Assembly: GCA_023484805.1 (NCBI GenBank) | Contig: JAMDAM010000021.1 | Location: forward strand, 1 to 64,000 | Direction of reading: 5' to 3' | DNA length: 64,000 nucleotides | Source: Thermoplasmatota archaeon | Lineage (GTDB): Archaea; Thermoplasmatota; Thermoplasmata; Thermoplasmatales; Thermoplasmataceae | Shown: positions 48,924 through 63,090 of the stretch, in pieces | Layout of the letters: each line of letters starts with the position of its first letter | How positions within the stretch are numbered: position 1 is the first letter of the stretch | Translations under genes and position numbers: made by a program | The notes under the pieces: generated by a model | The model's database searches: none | The model's input: only the letters and a program-made list of their open reading frames with translations | What the model was told of the DNA's origin: nothing

Positions 48924-49249
48924 TTAAAAATATTTATAACTTCAGGCAGTAGGTTATTTCTGCTCAGGTAGCTTGCCTGTGTCTGTGTGTACCTGTACAC
49001 TACATCCGCTCGCTCATTCTGAAATTCCCACGGCTTTACTATAACGAGGTCATGCTCCCGTATCCACATGCGTTTCTTCATTTTACCCGGAATCCTGGAA
49101 TTCCTTGTAAATCCGTCCTCGCACATAACAGTCAGCCTTGAGGCTCCTGACAGTTTTTCAACTAGACCGAACATTTCCCCCTTCCTTTTATTTGGAAGGA
49201 TGACTCGAACCTGTTGATCATTCTCATTAGCCTGGCTGTTGGAATCCAT
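48920..49249 (-). CDS. eif1A: translation initiation factor aIF-1A
   Basis: VRVILPNKRKGEMFGLVEKLSGASRLTVMCEDGFTRNSRIPGKMKKRMWIREHDLVIVKPWEFQ. Confidence 0.95.
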   Translation of the reverse strand: MDSNSQANENDQQVRVILPNKRKGEMFGLVEKLSGASRLTVMCEDGFTRNSRIPGKMKKRMWIREHDLVIVKPWEFQNERADVVYRYTQTQASYLSRNNLLPEVINIFK

Positions 49250-49407
49250 GATTAGCCTACATGCATTGGAAGGCTGAATATAAACATGTCCCAGTTCCGT
49301 GGTGAAAACTCCAATCCGGATATTTCCTGTTGTTCACCCAATCGACGCGCCAACAGGTACCATAAACTACATGGACTGCGGACTTGCGCATCGGAGGAAT
49401 TCTTGGC

Positions 49408-50640
49408 CTAAACGAGAGCGAGAATTCCAAAAAGAACCACAAAAGCAAGGCTGGCCCAGTACACAATTTCCCTCTTCTTTCCTGTGGCGTATTCCCTCAT
49501 TACCCTCCTGTTCTTTGATATCAACCCCATCATAACGGCTGGTCCTATGAGAACGAATACAAACAGTACCAGCAGGTATAACACGGCATTTATGAGCAGG
49601 GACTGGGGGATGATCATGGCAGTTATCAATGCGGGTAGGCTCTCCATGATGTATACTGAATTTGCCCTGTTCCTCTTAAGCCCAAGCGCTTCAACGAGCC
49701 CCCAAGCGCTGCCCATGGAAATTACAACCAGAGCCAGGAAGGCCGCCCCTATGAGGCCTATGCCGAAGAGATACGGGGAATAGCTGTTGGCGACCACGGA
49801 GAGGGCACCTGCAAGCTGACGGGCAGAGGCAAAATCTGTACCTGATCCAACGCCGCTCATGGTCATCTCGACGACCACCATCAGCAATTCACTTACTGCT
49901 GCTCCAGCAAGTGTTTCCTTGCGCATTGAACTAAGGGCATTCCTGGTAAATGATCTGGAAACCCTGCTGGTCTGGTCCTGGCCGAAAAGAGAGACATCAC
50001 TTTTCCTGACCTTGCTGACCTTCTCTGCTGTGGCGGAAGTCTGGAAGAACAGCATGAACGGCATTATCACCGCGCCAACGTTAACAGCAAGTATAAACAG
50101 GTAAGCAGGAGTAGCCGCTATATAAACGGGACTGTATGCTACTATTCCCCTTATGAGAAGAGTGGCAACAAACGACACGATTAGAACTGAGGATATTGCG
50201 AGGAGAATTATTTCTGTGGTGCCATACTTCCTCTTTGTAACGATCAGGATATGGAGTATGTAGACAATAGGAAGGGCAAGAAGTGCGGAAATACCAAGGA
50301 GTTCCAGTCCGATGGCAATGCCTATGTACTCTACGGCGTATGTTACCATATCGGTTACCACCATCGGAACGGTCATGATCATTGTGGTACGCCTGCTGTA
50401 GTTCTCCCTGATCACCTCTCCAAGACCCTTCTCAGTTACTGTGCCAATCCTGCCGGAAGCTTCCTGTATGAAAAAGAGCGGGATTATCAGGATCAGCATG
50501 AACCATATGAGCCCATACCTGAACAGCGCGCCGGTTTCAGCTGCCCCAAGTGTGCTGCTCGCATCCATGTCAGCGATCATAACAAGCCATGCTGGGCCGA
50601 AAAATTTCAGGTAACGCTTCACTCCCTGAATAGAAAGCAA
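49408..50640 (-). CDS. NRAMP-family divalent metal transporter, non-canonical metal site
   Basis: FFGPAWLVMIADMDASSTLGAAETGALFRYGLIW aligns with NRAMP TM1 (DPGN replaced by DASS); GAVIMPFMLFFQTSA aligns with TM6. TTG start preceded by AGGGGG. Confidence 0.87.
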   Translation of the reverse strand: MLSIQGVKRYLKFFGPAWLVMIADMDASSTLGAAETGALFRYGLIWFMLILIIPLFFIQEASGRIGTVTEKGLGEVIRENYSRRTTMIMTVPMVVTDMVTYAVEYIGIAIGLELLGISALLALPIVYILHILIVTKRKYGTTEIILLAISSVLIVSFVATLLIRGIVAYSPVYIAATPAYLFILAVNVGAVIMPFMLFFQTSATAEKVSKVRKSDVSLFGQDQTSRVSRSFTRNALSSMRKETLAGAAVSELLMVVVEMTMSGVGSGTDFASARQLAGALSVVANSYSPYLFGIGLIGAAFLALVVISMGSAWGLVEALGLKRNRANSVYIMESLPALITAMIIPQSLLINAVLYLLVLFVFVLIGPAVMMGLISKNRRVMREYATGKKREIVYWASLAFVVLFGILALV

Positions 50641-50721
50641 GCTATCGCCCCCTTGATATTTCCGTCGAAATGCTTATGTCATGTTTGCGACAGGAATACA
50701 AAAAATGCATCATGGCATCAC

Positions 50722-50737
50722 GTAAGGATGTCCTTAC
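50722..50737. promoter_or_regulatory. inverted repeat GTAAGGA-TG-TCCTTAC, candidate metal-regulator operator
   Basis: Perfect 7-bp inverted repeat, 2-nt spacer, located about 25 nt downstream of a TATA-like element (minus GTTTTAAGTA) of the NRAMP gene. Confidence 0.55.
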
Positions 50738-50799
50738 ATATCTAATCACTACTTAAAACAATACCCTGATCTTGGATCCAGGGCATAATATTGAATTCA

Positions 50800-50823
50800 C
50801 ATTACAATTACGTAATTGTAATG
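50800..50823. promoter_or_regulatory. 24-bp perfect palindrome overlapping antitoxin start codon
   Basis: CATTACAATTACGTAATTGTAATG is self-complementary; its last 3 nt are the ATG of the RHH-like ORF. Confidence 0.7.
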
Positions 50824-51081
50824 GTAAACGAGATTGTCCAGATAAGAATGGTACGTGGAGACCTTGAGGTTATTGACTTCCTCGTGAAGGCTGGCATATG
50901 CAAAACCAGGAGCGATGCAATCCGGTATCTTGTATCCTTGGGGATTTCTTCCTCAAAGAAACTCCCCCAGATTATTCGAGTAGTAGAAGAACTTAAAAAG
51001 AAGAATAAGAATGGAGAATGCTCCATCGAGCTGCCAGGTGCAACCGGAATATTGATGTCAGGGAGAGACAGGTTTCAGTGA
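50821..51081 (+). CDS. ribbon-helix-helix-like DNA-binding antitoxin
   Basis: MVNEIVQIRMVRGDLEVIDFLVKAGICKTRSDAIRYLVSLGISSSKKLPQIIRVVEELKKKNK: RHH-like, precedes PIN remnant with GTGA overlap (track ORF begins 50791). Confidence 0.75.
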   Translation: MVNEIVQIRMVRGDLEVIDFLVKAGICKTRSDAIRYLVSLGISSSKKLPQIIRVVEELKKKNKNGECSIELPGATGILMSGRDRFQ

Positions 51082-51583
51082 GATATATAGATACAAGCGT
51101 AATAGTTTCAGCTTTAGATCCACTGGATCAGGAACACGATCTGGCCAGAAGAGTGATCCGTGTTCGTGGTGACAAGGTCGTGAGCGAGTTGACACTCGTC
51201 GAAATGACCAGTGTGATCAGGAGAAGACAATATGGCCTGGATAAGAAAGCTATCCCAGACTCGCCTGACATAATCGATCTTTATGGTAAGGTATTATACA
51301 TTTTGCAAGAAATGAACATGAGAGTACTGTTTCCCAAAGAGTCGATCATCGGGTCACCATTTGGAAACATGACATCCCCTATTTCAAGGCGATTTAACTG
51401 AGTTCAGATATTCCTTTGAGAATACTCAATTTACTGCATCTAGTATATGCAAGCGAGATAGGAAGTAGCCTTAGCATAAGTTTGGATTTTCTTACCCTGG
51501 ACAATGAATTCGCAAAATATTCAGAAAAGATCCTCGAGATACTTGGCATAAGGGTGCTGGTCCTGAACCATGCCCTGAAGTAG
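51078..51583 (+). pseudogene. PIN-domain (VapC-like) toxin pseudogene
   Basis: Frame 1: VRYIDTSVIVSALDPLDQEHDLARRVIRV...VSELTLVEMTSVIRRRQ...; then frame shift to DIPYFKAI*LSSDIPLRILNLLHLVYASEIGSSLSISLDFLTLDNEFAKYSEKILEILGIRVLVLNHALK*, with in-frame TAA at 51395-51397. Confidence 0.75.
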
Positions 51584-52016
51584 AGCACCCATTTCCAACA
51601 AATTCTTTGCGTTCGCTGTGCCTCCTTGGATTATGCCAGCTGGCTATGTTTTTCCAGGGACCTGGTTTCTGCCCTGCAATTGAATTTGCCGATGGTTCAA
51701 TCTCTCCTGCATGCCCTGAAATAGGAAAAATTATAGCTTCATCGTTGAGGGGCATATTTCAGGATTATACGCATCTTATACAAGACATTGAACCCAGTAA
51801 GGATGTTAATATTGGCCGGAAAAAGCGGTTGAAACTACGATTTTACTCTGTACTACAAATTTCCTGATTATCTAGAAGACACACAACCAACAAACAGCAA
51901 AGGGAGAACTGAAAACCTTTGATTGGCTTCATGCCATCCTCATAGCACACTCGACACACCGGCCTTGTCGATTCAAACGGTATGAATCAACATTTCAGGC
52001 GATTGCAACTTCTGCC

Positions 52017-52661
52017 CTACTGCGGGAAGAATTTCATGGCTGCGGCGATATCCTCCGGTATCATGGATCTTCCGCCCTCGTGGCCAAAATATACCCCTCC
52101 ATCATCCCCAACAACAAGATCTGCACCCGGCGTTATGGAATTTGACTGAAGGTACCTAAGGACATCGTCACTTTCAAAAATTACCCTTGACACCCTGACG
52201 TGACTGTATTTCCCGATTTCCTGGAATGATAGATCGTTAGGCTCGGTGACATTCCCCGAAATGTCTGGCACGGGATTTCCGTGAGGGCATTTCTCACATC
52301 CATAGTTCTCGCAAACAAGGCTGGCTATTGTTTCTGTTATTCCGTGCTCTATTCCCATTGCCTCGCTGTCAAGAAGGTCCCATCTCATCTTCAGCGCCCG
52401 GCTCAGGAGTATTTCCGCTATGCGATGCTTCCGGAGGAATATATTGGCTTCGTGCTTTCCCTTTTCCGAGAGCACGTATTCACCCTTGCTGGTTCTTTCC
52501 ACCATGCCCCTGTCAATAAGTATGTTCATTTCGTCGTAGACACTCTGCCTCGTGACGGAGAAGAATTTTGATATATCATTCAGGGTGGCATATCCCCTGT
52601 AGTTTGTGAGTTCGTCTATGATCTTGAGGTAATCCTCTGCCGTGATGGAGCCATGTTCCAT
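52017..52661 (-). CDS. DtxR/MntR-family metal-dependent transcriptional regulator
   Basis: EDYLKIIDELTNYRGYATLNDISKFFSVTRQSVYDEMNILIDRGMVERTSKGEYVLSEKGKHEANIFLRKHRIAEILL...SEAMGIEHGITE, GCEKCPHGNPVPD. Confidence 0.93.
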   Translation of the reverse strand: MEHGSITAEDYLKIIDELTNYRGYATLNDISKFFSVTRQSVYDEMNILIDRGMVERTSKGEYVLSEKGKHEANIFLRKHRIAEILLSRALKMRWDLLDSEAMGIEHGITETIASLVCENYGCEKCPHGNPVPDISGNVTEPNDLSFQEIGKYSHVRVSRVIFESDDVLRYLQSNSITPGADLVVGDDGGVYFGHEGGRSMIPEDIAAAMKFFPQ

Positions 52662-52822
52662 TATGGAGTATTGAAGCAGCTTTATAATTCTTTACAGATC
52701 ATTTCAGGATGGTGGAATCATTCACGGAGAGATGATAGTGGTGATGGCAGGATACAGCGTAGCCGTATCCAGCTTGCAGGCCTCCCGCACTGAGGTGATA
52801 GGTTTATCCCTGCTTTCTGCCT

Positions 52823-53047
52823 TTGGGAAATGCGATGAGACTTTATGTGAGGGTCAGGCACGGCGACAGGAAAATTTCGGAGACTCCCGATGGGATCGAT
52901 GTGTACACCCCGGAACCCATGGAAAACAACCGCGCCAACATAGACATAATGAGGCAGATCGCAAGGAAATACTCTGTGAAAACGTCAAATGTCAGGATAG
53001 TCAGTGGATCCAGAAGCAGGAAAAAAATAATTGATGTGGAAAAATAG
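52823..53047 (+). CDS. DUF167 (YggU)-family protein
   Basis: RLYVRVRHGDRKISETPDGIDVYTPEPMENNRANIDIMRQIARKYSVKTSNVRIVSGSRSRKKIIDVE. Confidence 0.82.
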   Translation: MGNAMRLYVRVRHGDRKISETPDGIDVYTPEPMENNRANIDIMRQIARKYSVKTSNVRIVSGSRSRKKIIDVEK

Positions 53048-53079
53048 GCGCCTCTCATCACCTGGTGCCTGAAGCGACA

Positions 53080-53508
53080 TCACTGCTTAATGTTGAGGGA
53101 ATGTATGGGGAAGAACCTTCCGACAGCTTCCTTGAGTAGCTTGATGTTCCTACCTTCCTTCCCGATGGCCTTTCCTATTTCGGTGGTCTCAACAGCGACT
53201 AGTATGTCAGTCATGTTTTCCTTCCATGTTATGTCTATCTCCTTGACTCCGTACCTGTAGAAGAGGTTCTTGACAAACATAAGCAGGTCCCTTGAGGATT
53301 CTGCGAGGAGTATGTGCTTGTTGACCTTCTCCTTCAGTTCCGACACTATGTTCTTGTTTCTGTTAAAAATTTCAGCAAGGCGTTTTTCACCAACTATGAA
53401 CAGTACCATGTCGTCATTTTCCAGGCATTCCTTCAACTCGACGTGGCTAATCCTTTCAAACATTGCTATGTAGCCCATTATCTTGTTATCTATAGTGATC
53501 TCTTTCAT
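53080..53508 (-). CDS. nusA: NusA-like KH transcription factor
   Basis: ITWKENMTDILVAVETTEIGKAIGKEGRNIKLLKEAVGRFF; downstream of rpoA2. Confidence 0.92.
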   Translation of the reverse strand: MKEITIDNKIMGYIAMFERISHVELKECLENDDMVLFIVGEKRLAEIFNRNKNIVSELKEKVNKHILLAESSRDLLMFVKNLFYRYGVKEIDITWKENMTDILVAVETTEIGKAIGKEGRNIKLLKEAVGRFFPIHSLNIKQ

Positions 53509-53539
53509 TACCTACACGTCTCCAAAAATGCCGGAAAAA

Positions 53540-57722
<4,183 letters not shown>

Positions 57723-57726
<4 letters not shown>

Positions 57727-60700
57727 TTCATATCACCCAGATTTAGTCTCATAATTACACCCAGCGAGTTCAGCTCGTCTCGCATCAATTTGAAAGCATA
57801 GCTTGTTTCAACCGGGTGAATGTTTCCCGTATTTCCGCATACCGGGCACCTCAATGTGCCCTTCCTTCTGTCAAGGATTGCTATGTGTCCGCATTTTGGG
57901 TTTCCGCATACGTAAAGGATTGTTCCGTCGCTCTGGTCCAAGAGCCTGTCCTTGATCACCATTGCGGCACCGTGTGCGATCAGGGTATCCCGCTCCATTT
58001 CACCGAACCTGAGTCCACCCTGCCTTGATCTTCCCTCTGTCGGCTGCCTGGTGAGAATCTGTACAGGACCGCGTGACCTTGCATGAAACTTCCCTGCAAC
58101 CATGTGGTGAAGCTTCTGGTAGTAAATGATTCCCGTAAATATGTCTGCTTCAAATTTCCTGCCCGTGATACCATCGTACATAGATTCCTCGGAGGATTGC
58201 CTGAAACCATATTTCTTGAGTCCATCTCTGAGGCTCTTTTCAGGCTCTCCACTGAATATTGTGCCATCGATGATCTCTCCCTTCATTGCAGAGACCTGCC
58301 CCCCAATCATCTCAAGTATGTGACCAACCGTCATTCTGGAAGGAATCGCATGAGGATTTATCACAAGATCGGGGATGACCCCCTCTTCGGTGAACGGCAT
58401 GTCTTCCTGTGGAACAACAGATCCTATGACCCCTTTCTGGCCATGCCTTGAGGCAAATTTGTCTCCAAGTTCCGGGATCCTCTCGCTCCTCACCTTGATT
58501 TTCACAACCCTGCTGTTGCTCTCTGAGACTGTGAGTATTACGTTGTCTACGAACCCACTCTCATTGGGCCTCATGGTAATGGATGATTCTCTTCTTCTCT
58601 GAGGTCCCAGTTTGTCCCCACCCTCTTCAAGAAATCTCGGGGGAGATGTCTTACCTACCAGCACATCGGCACCTTCAACGTAGGATTCCGGGAATATTAT
58701 TCCGTTTTCATCAAGGTTCTTGTAGCTTTCTTCAGCTCTAGCTCCAAGCACATCATGTGTAGGGATCTCGAACCTGTCCTCCTGGCCGCCCGGGTACCTT
58801 CTCTCTTCCGCAGTATAAGTCCTGAAAAATGTGCTTCTTCCAAGCCCCCTCTCTACTGCTGCCTTGTTCATTATAAGTGCATCCTGGATATTGTATCCCT
58901 GGTATGATAAAATTGCAACAACGAAGTTCTGCCCAGCGGGCTTCTTTTCATACTTAATGAAATCCATGATTTTTGTCTTGACCAGCGGGATCTGCGGGTA
59001 ATGAAGAACGTGTCCCCTGGTATCGGTCCTGATCCTGAAATTCGTACTTGAAAGCCCAATGGACTGCTTGGTCATAGCTGCAGCCATCGTGATCCTCGGC
59101 GACGAATTGTGCTCAGGATACGGTGTAATTGATGCAACCACTCCAAGAATCAATGAAGGATCTATCTCAAGGTGCGTGTGCTCTTCTGTAAGGAGGCTCT
59201 TTCCCTCGAATGTTCCCTTGCATTCCTGGCACTGCAGCATGACCTTTTCTCTGTCTGCCTCACCATGATTGATCCAGTCGAGTTTGCTTCTGTAGAGGTA
59301 TATTCCACAGTTTGGGCATCTTTCGGGGAATTCGTAGCCATAAACCGCAATGTACAGGTTCTCTTCCTCTTCTGCGTCGATCCATTCCATTGCACCCTTC
59401 TTAACAAGGTCTTTCAGCTGGTATTCTCCATTATCGAGTTTCTTGAGCATGTCCCTTGTCAGAACCGTGGTACCGTTGTTGAGTGTGAGCAGGGGGCGCC
59501 TTATCCTTCCCCTGTCACAGTTGATAATAACTTCCCGTGTTTCAGGATCAAACCTTACGTTAACGTCGTCCGGCAGCTTCCCTTTCCTGCGCTCCCCCCG
59601 AATCTGGTTAGTCAAGCGACCGGGGTCGTCGTGATATCCTATGAAATCGCCGTTGAGATATACTCTTCCGGCATTTGGGTTCTCCTCCAGCACCTCCCTG
59701 ACATCCATTCCCTTGAGGAATTCAAGCACTATGTCAGGGTCTATGCCCTCGGTCACGTTTATTATGAGTGCAGCGTTTTTGACCAGTCCACAGTTCTGCC
59801 CCTCAGGGGTTTCATTTGGACAAATCCTTCCCCACTGTGTGGGGTGAAGATCCCTCGCCTCGAAATGCGGCTGGGATCTGGTCAGGGGAGATATAATCCT
59901 CCTCAGGTGGCTCAGGGTGCTGACGTTTGATACCCTGTCCAGGAGCTGCGAAACACCGGTTCGTCCACCTATCCAGTTTCCTGTTGCCATTGCATGCAGA
60001 ATTTTCTGGGTAAGAAGATCCTGCCTTACTGCCGGTCGAAGCCTTATACCCTTCTTCCGGTTATATGTCCTCTCAAGCTGGTATTTAAGATCCTTCAATA
60101 CCGACTGGAATGCATTCCTGAATAGCTCATCTAGCAAGTCTCCAGCCAGTTTTATTCTCTTGTTCGCAAGGTGATCTTTGTCATCCTCTTTCCTGAGCCC
60201 AAGGTTAAGTTCCAGCAACGATCTGGCCATTCTTCCCAAGTATATTGCCTTCTTCAGCCTGTCTGCATCTGTGTCCCCGAGATGCGGCAACAGAGACTTG
60301 TCAAGCATCTGGGAAACTTTCTTCTCCCTGAATTCCTTTGCCTGTCCTGCAGCAAACCTCTTTTCTATGTATGAGATTGCGTCTTCGTTGTTTGTAATAC
60401 CATTTGGAGGGAAAATTTTCGGATTTTTTGCCTCTTCTATATTTGCGTAAATTATTGGGTCCATTTTCTGGACTGTTGATATTGAGTTGTGGACATCAAC
60501 ATCCTTCTCAAGCCCGAGGGCCTTCATGAGTATGACAAGCGGGATAGTCCCAGCCACGCTAGGGATTGATACGTTTATTATTCCATCATTCCCCTTTTCA
60601 ATGGAGGTCAGTGCCCTGAACCCGCCCTTTTGCGAGAATACTTTCGCAACCTCTATCTTTGATTCGTATTTCTCCTCGAACTCCACCAGAATCTTATTCG

Positions 60701-61319
60701 GGGCTAGGTCTTCGAGTGAAACTATAACCCTTTCCGAACCGCCTATGATAAAGTATCCACCCGCGTCTTCCGGGTCTTCCCCGACGTACTGGAGCTTCTC
60801 CTTCCTTGTAGCGTTAGTCGGACCATTGTTCTTCTCGATGTATGTATCAAGATTCCCTTCGGCCAGTGTGCAGACCTTGGATCTTATCATTACTGGAATA
60901 TCCCCGATCTTGATCACTTCGGGATCCTTCTCGACCCCGTCTTCTATTACTCTGAGTTCAAGGTTAATCGGAGCCATATAATTCAGGTCCCTGAGCCTTG
61001 CCTCATTGGGAGTTATCTGGTTAGAAGCCCCAGAAGCTTCCTTGATTTCCGGCCTGTCAACCCATATTGTAGACGGGCCTATGGGCCTGTTCTTCTCCCT
61101 GACCCTGCCGTACCTGATCTCTATTTTCCTGTTCTGTGTCTTTGCCGGGTCCAGGGTCATTATTCCTGGCTCGCTTTCATCGGAAATCTTTGTTTCGTCC
61201 ACTATCTGCTGCATTATGTTGTCAGGGTTGTCCTTTGATGCAACAAAGTAATTCATGGACTCAATCTGATGGTTTACCACACTCTCCTTCTTAAAAAATA
61301 TATCAACAAGTTCTCTCAT
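57723..61319 (-). CDS. rpoB: DNA-directed RNA polymerase subunit B (unsplit)
   Basis: 1198-aa [41 protein letters not shown], zinc motif [25 protein letters not shown]. Confidence 0.98.
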
Positions 61320-61579
61320 TTAAAAACCTCACCGGTTACAATTCTATAGTATGTTGAAAGGCCAACTGTAGGGCTCTTCCTGATTATCTTAATCATTCGG
61401 CCGTTCTCAAGGGGACCATGAATTTCCTCGAGTGCCTTGACTGCCGGATCGTTCCTGCTAATCTTAGGAAGCAGGTCCTTTGCGACATTTAACTCTTTCA
61501 AAATTTTTTGCTCCTCTTTTGCATCAACAAGATGATGCTCTGGTACCAAATCATGCTGTAATACGTTGAACTTCCCCAT
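61316..61579 (-). CDS. rpoH: DNA-directed RNA polymerase subunit H
   Basis: [27 protein letters not shown]...[12 protein letters not shown]...[22 protein letters not shown]. Confidence 0.96.
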   Translation of the reverse strand: MGKFNVLQHDLVPEHHLVDAKEEQKILKELNVAKDLLPKISRNDPAVKALEEIHGPLENGRMIKIIRKSPTVGLSTYYRIVTGEVFK

Positions 61580-61597
61580 CTTAACCGCCGCCTACCG

Positions 61598-61671
61598 CGG
61601 GCCCGGGGGGGTTTGAACCCCCGACCACCTGGTTAAAAGCCAGATGCTCTACCTAGCTGAGCTACGGGCCC
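61598..61671 (-). tRNA. tRNA-Lys (TTT)
   Basis: GGGCCCGTAGCTCAGCTAGGTAGAGCATCTGGCTTTTAACCAGGTGGTCGGGGGTTCAAACCCCCCCGGGCCCG: anticodon loop CTTTTAA, full cloverleaf. Confidence 0.95.
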
Positions 61672-61818
61672 CGCCTGTTTAATGGCAAACTTTATGGATT
61701 CTCAGCATATAAACATTCTTACTTTTCCTGAAAACTACAACGGCGCCAATATTCACTACCTGCCAGGTTGGAGGTTCCATAAAGGTCGTGTACCTGAATG
61801 GTAATTTTGGCAGACTAA

Positions 61819-62982
61819 TCATATCCCAAGCCGGTCTAGCAAAGTTTCCATGTCCATTGCATCGTTTAGCATTATGACCTTCATTATATCCTTCCGGCTG
61901 ACTTTTTCGTATCTTCCCTGGAACTCTTCGATCCTTTTGCTCAGTTTTTCATATAGCATAGATTTAATCTCGCCACTCAGTATTTCTCCGCTCTTGTATC
62001 GTCCATAAAGCAGGTCGGATTCATCTGGTGAGAGGAAATAACCCTTAAGGTACTGGAACGAAACATCTATTTCAGGTATACCTCCGAGTTTCCTGTGTTC
62101 GTCAATGGATACCCTCCCGCCGCTGAATGAGTTCATGACCTTCTTCCTTATTGCCTTGAGGCTGTCAAGCAGGAAGATCCCGTTGTCCTTGGATTTAGAC
62201 ATCTTAGTTCCATCGGTCCCCATAAGGAATCTGGAATGAAGAACCGCCGGCTTCTCGAATCCGAACTTCTCGGCTACGTCCCGGCAGACACGGAGATGGG
62301 CGTCCTCGTCCGGGCCGATGGGCACGAGGACATTCCTGTATCCTTGCGTGTTCGGGAAAACAATGTGGGCTGATTGTATTGCAGGATAGAAATGAAGACC
62401 TGCATTCTGGTCGTTGGAATACCCGTAAACTGCCTTAATTTCTGACATGTTAATTCCGCGTGACAGTTTTATTGCCAGGTTATAGATCTCCGTGAAGATC
62501 TGGTCTATAATGACATGTGTCTTGCTCAGGTCAAAGCCGTATGCTATTATGGCCCTGGTTATGAGGATAGAATTTTTCAATCCCTCAGCCTGGTCCTTGA
62601 TTTTCCCGGAGACATAGCTTTCATCTTCCGAAATGGGAATGAAAACGTGCATGTCGTGCTTGTCCTGGAAATAAAGGTTGGTATCAAACACGGAGATGTG
62701 TCCTATGTGCGGTGTTGAACTGGCGTTGAATCCAGAAACTATGGCACTTTTTTCGCCTGAATTCAACCTCTGCATGAATCTTCCGAAATCCCTGTGGGAA
62801 TATATGAGACCATTTCTGAATGTATAAAAATCCGGCAGATTCTCCACTTCCTCAATCCTGTTGGCACCGAACTGTGTTACAAGTTTCTGGTTGTCAGAAT
62901 CCAGTTCCATCAGTTTTTTCCTCTTGTCTTCCTCGTCCGTAATGTCCTCTATGTCACTCTTATTCCCCGGGTAAGAAACCAT
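61819..62982 (-). CDS. trpS: tryptophanyl-tRNA synthetase (archaeal type)
   Basis: Class I motifs SSTPHIGHISVFDTNLYF and KMSKSKDNGIFLLD; VPIGPDEDAHLRVCRDVAEKFGF typical of archaeal/eukaryal TrpRS. Confidence 0.87.
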   Translation of the reverse strand: MVSYPGNKSDIEDITDEEDKRKKLMELDSDNQKLVTQFGANRIEEVENLPDFYTFRNGLIYSHRDFGRFMQRLNSGEKSAIVSGFNASSTPHIGHISVFDTNLYFQDKHDMHVFIPISEDESYVSGKIKDQAEGLKNSILITRAIIAYGFDLSKTHVIIDQIFTEIYNLAIKLSRGINMSEIKAVYGYSNDQNAGLHFYPAIQSAHIVFPNTQGYRNVLVPIGPDEDAHLRVCRDVAEKFGFEKPAVLHSRFLMGTDGTKMSKSKDNGIFLLDSLKAIRKKVMNSFSGGRVSIDEHRKLGGIPEIDVSFQYLKGYFLSPDESDLLYGRYKSGEILSGEIKSMLYEKLSKRIEEFQGRYEKVSRKDIMKVIMLNDAMDMETLLDRLGI

Positions 62983-63090
62983 CTGATCCCTTCCCTATGG
63001 AAATTGGGTTATTAAATTCCTTTTAAATTGACGACAAACCAGTAACATAAGTTTAATCAGAAATCACGAAATAAGGAACATGGAAATCAG

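Noticed and set aside
51078-51583. Programmed frameshift in the PIN gene
   Set aside because: The downstream frame also has an in-frame TAA, so a single ribosomal frameshift would not restore a full-length toxin; decay is more likely.
51607-51867. 86-aa plus ORF downstream of the PIN relic
   Set aside because: No recognisable motif; at best part of decayed sequence, so not called as a gene.
59172-59930. 252-aa plus ORF antisense to rpoB
   Set aside because: rpoB catalytic and zinc motifs are clear on the other strand; shadow ORF.
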